A stretch of 51,117 nucleotides of DNA from Streptomyces sp. WM4235. GTDB taxonomy: Bacteria; Actinomycetota; Actinomycetes; Streptomycetales; Streptomycetaceae. The position numbers were made by a program, and so were the translations under genes. Numbering within the stretch: the first letter of the stretch is position 1; each line of letters begins with the position of its first letter. A model generated the notes under the pieces. That model was given only the letters and a program-made list of their open reading frames with translations, was not told the origin of the DNA and did no database searches. The stretch spans positions 1-51,117 of the forward strand of contig NZ_LGDE01000428.1 of NCBI RefSeq assembly GCF_001279725.1. The letters run 5' to 3'. Positions 48,310 to 51,117 of this stretch are shown one piece after another.

Positions 48310-49311
48310 GTGACCAGTTCCACCCCAGCCCTCCCCACCCCTCGCGCCGCCGCCCCGGGCACCGGCCCGACCGTGGCGATCGACATCGGCGGAACGAAGA
48401 TCGCCGGCGCTCTGGTGCACCCGGACGGAACGATGACGGCCGGAACCCGCCGCCCCACGCCGCGCGCGGCGAGCGCCGACGCGGTGATGGCGGCCGTCGC
48501 CGAGGTCGTCGCGGACCTGGCACGCAGCCCGTTGTGGCCCTCGGTGGTCCGCTGCGGCGTCGGCAGCGCGGGCCCGGTGGACACCTCCCGGGGCACGGTC
48601 AGCCCGGTCAACATCGGCGCTTGGCGGGAGTTCCCCGTACAGGCCCGGATCGCGGCGGAACTGGCCGCCCACGGGGCCCGGATCCCGACCGTCCTGGCGG
48701 GCGACGGGGTCGCGATGACGGCCGCCGAGCACTGGCTGGGCGCCGCCAAGGGGCACGCCAACGCCCTGTGCATGGTCGTCTCCACCGGTGTCGGGGGCGG
48801 CCTCGTCCTGAACAACCGGCTCCACCCCGGTCCCACCGGCAACGCGGGCCACATCGGGCACATCAGCGTGGCCTTCGACGGGGACCCCTGCGTCTGCGGC
48901 GGCCGCGGCTGTGTGGAGTCCCTCGCCTCCGGCACCGCCATCGCCGCCTGGGCCCTCGCCGAGGGCTGGACCCCGGCCGACGATCAGGAGGCCACCGCCG
49001 CAGGCGTCGCGGCCGCCGCCCGGGCGGGCGACCCCGTCGCCGAGGCCGCCTTCGACCGGGCGGGCCGCGCCCTGGCCGCCGCCATCGCCGCCACCGCCAC
49101 CCTGGTCGAGACCCGCATCGCGGTCATCGGCGGCGGCGTCGCCGCCTCGGGCGACACCCTCTTCGCACCGATCCGGCGGCACCTGGCCTCGTACGCCACC
49201 CTGTCGTTCGTCCGGGACATCGAGGTCGTTCCGGCGAGCCTGGGCACCGACGCGGGCCTCATCGGGGCGGCCGCCGCGGCGATGCTGCTGCCCGAGGGCG
49301 CTTCGACCTGA
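48310..49311 (+). CDS. ROK-family sugar kinase
   Basis: 333-aa cytosolic kinase. The ATP motif AIDIGGTKIAGALV, the catalytic-region STGVGGGLVLNN and the zinc motif CVCGGRGCVES with GHIGHISV mark it as a ROK kinase, not a ROK repressor (no HTH). GTG 48310 has TGGAG upstream. Next to glycosidases that would free GlcNAc and mannose, it is likely an N-acetylglucosamine, N-acetylmannosamine or mannose kinase; the sequence alone does not decide. Confidence 0.9.
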   Translation: MTSSTPALPTPRAAAPGTGPTVAIDIGGTKIAGALVHPDGTMTAGTRRPTPRAASADAVMAAVAEVVADLARSPLWPSVVRCGVGSAGPVDTSRGTVSPVNIGAWREFPVQARIAAELAAHGARIPTVLAGDGVAMTAAEHWLGAAKGHANALCMVVSTGVGGGLVLNNRLHPGPTGNAGHIGHISVAFDGDPCVCGGRGCVESLASGTAIAAWALAEGWTPADDQEATAAGVAAAARAGDPVAEAAFDRAGRALAAAIAATATLVETRIAVIGGGVAASGDTLFAPIRRHLASYATLSFVRDIEVVPASLGTDAGLIGAAAAAMLLPEGAST

Positions 49312-49378
49312 GAGCCCGCGATCCGGCCCGGCCCCGGAACTCCGTCCGGAGACCGGGCGCTCCCGGCTCGACCGGGCG

Positions 49379-50383
49379 CTACGGCTTGACCGAGCGGTAG
49401 TACCGCCGGGCGCCCTCGTGCAGGTCCAAGGGATCCGTGTAGATCGCCGTCCGCAGATCCACCAACTGCGCGGCGTGCACCGCGCGCCCGATCCGGTCGC
49501 GGCTTTTGATCACGGTCCGGGTGAACTGTTCCGTCAGCTCCGCGCTCGTGTCCTCGCGGGTCACGAGCAGGTTCGGCACGGCGAGCGTGGCCACCGCCGC
49601 GGTGTTGCGGGCCCGCGCGTACGCCTCCTGCGGCATCACCGCCGCCCGGTAGTAGCGGGCGGGACTGCCACTGCCCTGGAGCTTCTCCACCAGGTCGCCC
49701 AGCGGCACCAGCCGGATCTCGAAGCGCTCCGACAGCTCGTGCACCGCGTTCGTCGGGAGACCGCCGGACCAGAAGAAGGCGTCGATCCGCCCCTTCTCCA
49801 GCTCGGCCGGCATGGTGTCGATGCCTATGGACACCGGGGTGATGTCCTTCCGCGGGTCCAGCTTGGCCGCCGACAGCAGCCGCTCCGAGATCAGTCGGAC
49901 GCCGGAGCCGTCCTGGCCGACCGCGACCCGCTTGCCCCGCAGGTCCCGCGTCGACTGCACCGAGGACCCGGCGGGCACCACCAGCTGTACGTAGTCGTCG
50001 TACAGCCGCGCCACCCCGCGCAGCCGGTCGGCGCCCGGCTTCCCGTCGAGCCGGTACTTGGACACCGCGTCCGCCGTCGCCACCGTGAAGTCGGCCTGCC
50101 CGGCGGCCACCCGCTGGAGGTTCTGCTGCGAGCCCTCACTGGGGTCCAGCCGCACCTTCACACCGGGGATGTCCTCGGCGAGGTCCTCCTTCAGGAGCTG
50201 CCCGTAGCGGTGGTAGACGCCGGTGGGGACACCCGTGCTGAACGCGAGGTCGCCCTTGAGTTCCGGCTCCCCGAACGGCCTCAGCCACCAGGCCAGCACG
50301 CCGAAGACCGTCACCACGGCCGCCAGGCCCCACAGGGCGCGGCGCCGGCTGATCCGGGGCACTCGGGACGGCAGGAGCGGCAT
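49379..50383 (-). CDS. TAXI-family solute-binding protein
   Basis: 334-aa binding protein of the TRAP-associated extracytoplasmic (TAXI) family. An N-terminal membrane helix (LWGLAAVVTVFGVLAWWL) without a lipobox suggests a membrane-tethered extracellular protein. Family motifs include FSTGVPTGVYHRYGQLL, EGSQQNLQRVAAGQADFT and DAFFWSGGLPTNAV. ATG 50383 has AGG about ten bases upstream. The usual fused TRAP permease is not next to it in this window, so its partner is unknown. Confidence 0.88.
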   Translation of the reverse strand: MPLLPSRVPRISRRRALWGLAAVVTVFGVLAWWLRPFGEPELKGDLAFSTGVPTGVYHRYGQLLKEDLAEDIPGVKVRLDPSEGSQQNLQRVAAGQADFTVATADAVSKYRLDGKPGADRLRGVARLYDDYVQLVVPAGSSVQSTRDLRGKRVAVGQDGSGVRLISERLLSAAKLDPRKDITPVSIGIDTMPAELEKGRIDAFFWSGGLPTNAVHELSERFEIRLVPLGDLVEKLQGSGSPARYYRAAVMPQEAYARARNTAAVATLAVPNLLVTREDTSAELTEQFTRTVIKSRDRIGRAVHAAQLVDLRTAIYTDPLDLHEGARRYYRSVKP

Positions 50384-50439
50384 GCTCGCGATCCTACCTT
50401 CGGGCCCGTACCGCCCCGGGGCGGGAGCGGCACGGTCCC

Positions 50440-51117
50440 TCAGCCACCGGGGCCCGCCGCCGCCGCGCTGCCCGCGTCCGCCGGCTCCGAGGTCCGGGCG
50501 TGCGCCGGTTCCACGTCGCCCGACGACGCCGCCTCCGTCAGGCCCGCCCGCAGCCGGGCCAGGAGATGCGCCGCAGCCGGACCCGGCGGGACGCCCGTCC
50601 GCCAGGCCAGCGCCACCCGACCGCTCAGCGCCGGTTCGACGATCCGCAGCGCCACCAGGTCGCCGGCGCCCCCCGCCTCCGCCCCGGCCGGCACCACCGC
50701 CGCCCCCAGCCCCCGCGCGGCCAACCGGACCAGTACGGGTGGCGCCGCCGCCTCGAAGTCCACCCGGGGCGCGAATCCGGCTTCCGCGCACGCCCGCTCC
50801 AACACCGCGCGCAGGCCCGTCCCGCGCGGCAGACTGATCAGTGCCCGCCCGCGCAGCGCCGCCAGCGGGATCCGGCCGTGCGCGGACTCCCGCACGAGCG
50901 GATCGCCGGCCCGAACCAACGCCACGAGGGGCTGGTCGAGCACCACCTGGAACGCGATCCCGGGCGGCGGGTCACCGGCCGGCCCGATCACCGCCAGGTC
51001 CAGCTCCCCGCTCGACAAACCGGCCAGCATCCGCTCCGAGGTGTCCTCCGACAGCGCGATCTCCACTCCGGGGTGCGCTTCGTGGAAGTCGCCGAGCACC
51101 CCCACCACGTCCAGCCC
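50440..51117 (-). CDS. LysR-family regulator, C-terminal part (cut by window edge)
   Basis: The open frame runs off the right edge. About 225 residues of the effector-binding domain are visible (VEIALSEDTSERMLAGLSSGELDLAVIG, then DQPLVALVRAGDPLV, SLPRGTGLRAVLERA). The DNA-binding N-terminus is outside the window. A long Ala/Gly/Pro-rich tail ends the protein. It is 56 bp upstream of the TAXI gene on the same strand and may be co-transcribed with it. Confidence 0.85.
   Translation of the reverse strand, partial: GLDVVGVLGDFHEAHPGVEIALSEDTSERMLAGLSSGELDLAVIGPAGDPPPGIAFQVVLDQPLVALVRAGDPLVRESAHGRIPLAALRGRALISLPRGTGLRAVLERACAEAGFAPRVDFEAAAPPVLVRLAARGLGAAVVPAGAEAGGAGDLVALRIVEPALSGRVALAWRTGVPPGPAAAHLLARLRAGLTEAASSGDVEPAHARTSEPADAGSAAAAGPGG

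Overview
This is a high-GC actinobacterial chromosome segment. Strong third-position GC bias, many GTG starts, stop/start overlaps of the GTGA and ATGA kind, and recognisable gene order (osaC-osaA-osaB-ftsK ... rimO-pgsA-cinA-clgR ... recA-recX ... gluABCD-gluRK) all point to Streptomyces or a close relative. The gene order matches my memory of the SCO5747-SCO5779 region of S. coelicolor. I see no mobile element, phage gene or CRISPR array.

Layout. 1-214: the end of a 5S rRNA, a tRNA-Thr(GGT) a few bases later, and a terminator. 313-9561: the osmoadaptation group, with OsaC (ATPase-PAS-GAF-PP2C regulator, minus strand), OsaA (giant soluble poly-HAMP hybrid histidine kinase) and OsaB (response regulator with a coiled-coil output). 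9712-17010: FtsK, a RodZ-like membrane HTH protein, and the tightly packed rimO-pgsA-cinA-clgR run. 17208-24634: a small membrane protein, an SDR oxidoreductase, a Nei2-type DNA glycosylase, a lipoprotein and the large helicase Lhr. 24715-29893: an AraC regulator, AzlCD exporter, an alpha-toroid protein, a DUF3046 protein, an AI-2E family permease, and an HTH/Clp-N protein behind a palindromic promoter. 30110-34366: a DUF3052 protein, a secreted serine protease, a DUF2199 protein, recA and recX. 34524-37214: a cysteine dioxygenase-rhodanese operon preceded by a Cys-rich leader peptide, then a flavin monooxygenase. 37384-43220: the gluABCD glutamate importer and, divergently, its GluR-GluK two-component system. 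43231-49311: a GH85 endo-beta-N-acetylglucosaminidase, a clan GH-A hydrolase resembling GH5_18 beta-mannosidases, a LacI regulator and a ROK sugar kinase, together a likely N-glycan utilisation locus. 49379-51117: a TAXI-type binding protein and the C-terminal part of a LysR regulator cut by the window edge.

How the genes work together. Three themes recur. (1) Stress signalling: OsaABC for osmotic stress, ClgR for proteolysis control. (2) DNA repair: nei2, lhr, recA and recX; both recA and lhr carry a TTGTCAGTG element like the RecA-independent (PafBC-type) damage promoter of mycobacteria. (3) Nutrient sensing with local control DNA: direct repeats between gluA and gluR, two matching LacI-type operators beside the glycan genes, and a cysteine-codon leader peptide ahead of the cysteine-degrading genes. 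Several genes (ftsK, rimO, the SDR gene, lhr, the HTH/Clp-N gene, the Cys leader) have a -10-like hexamer 6-7 bases before the start codon and are probably translated from leaderless mRNAs.
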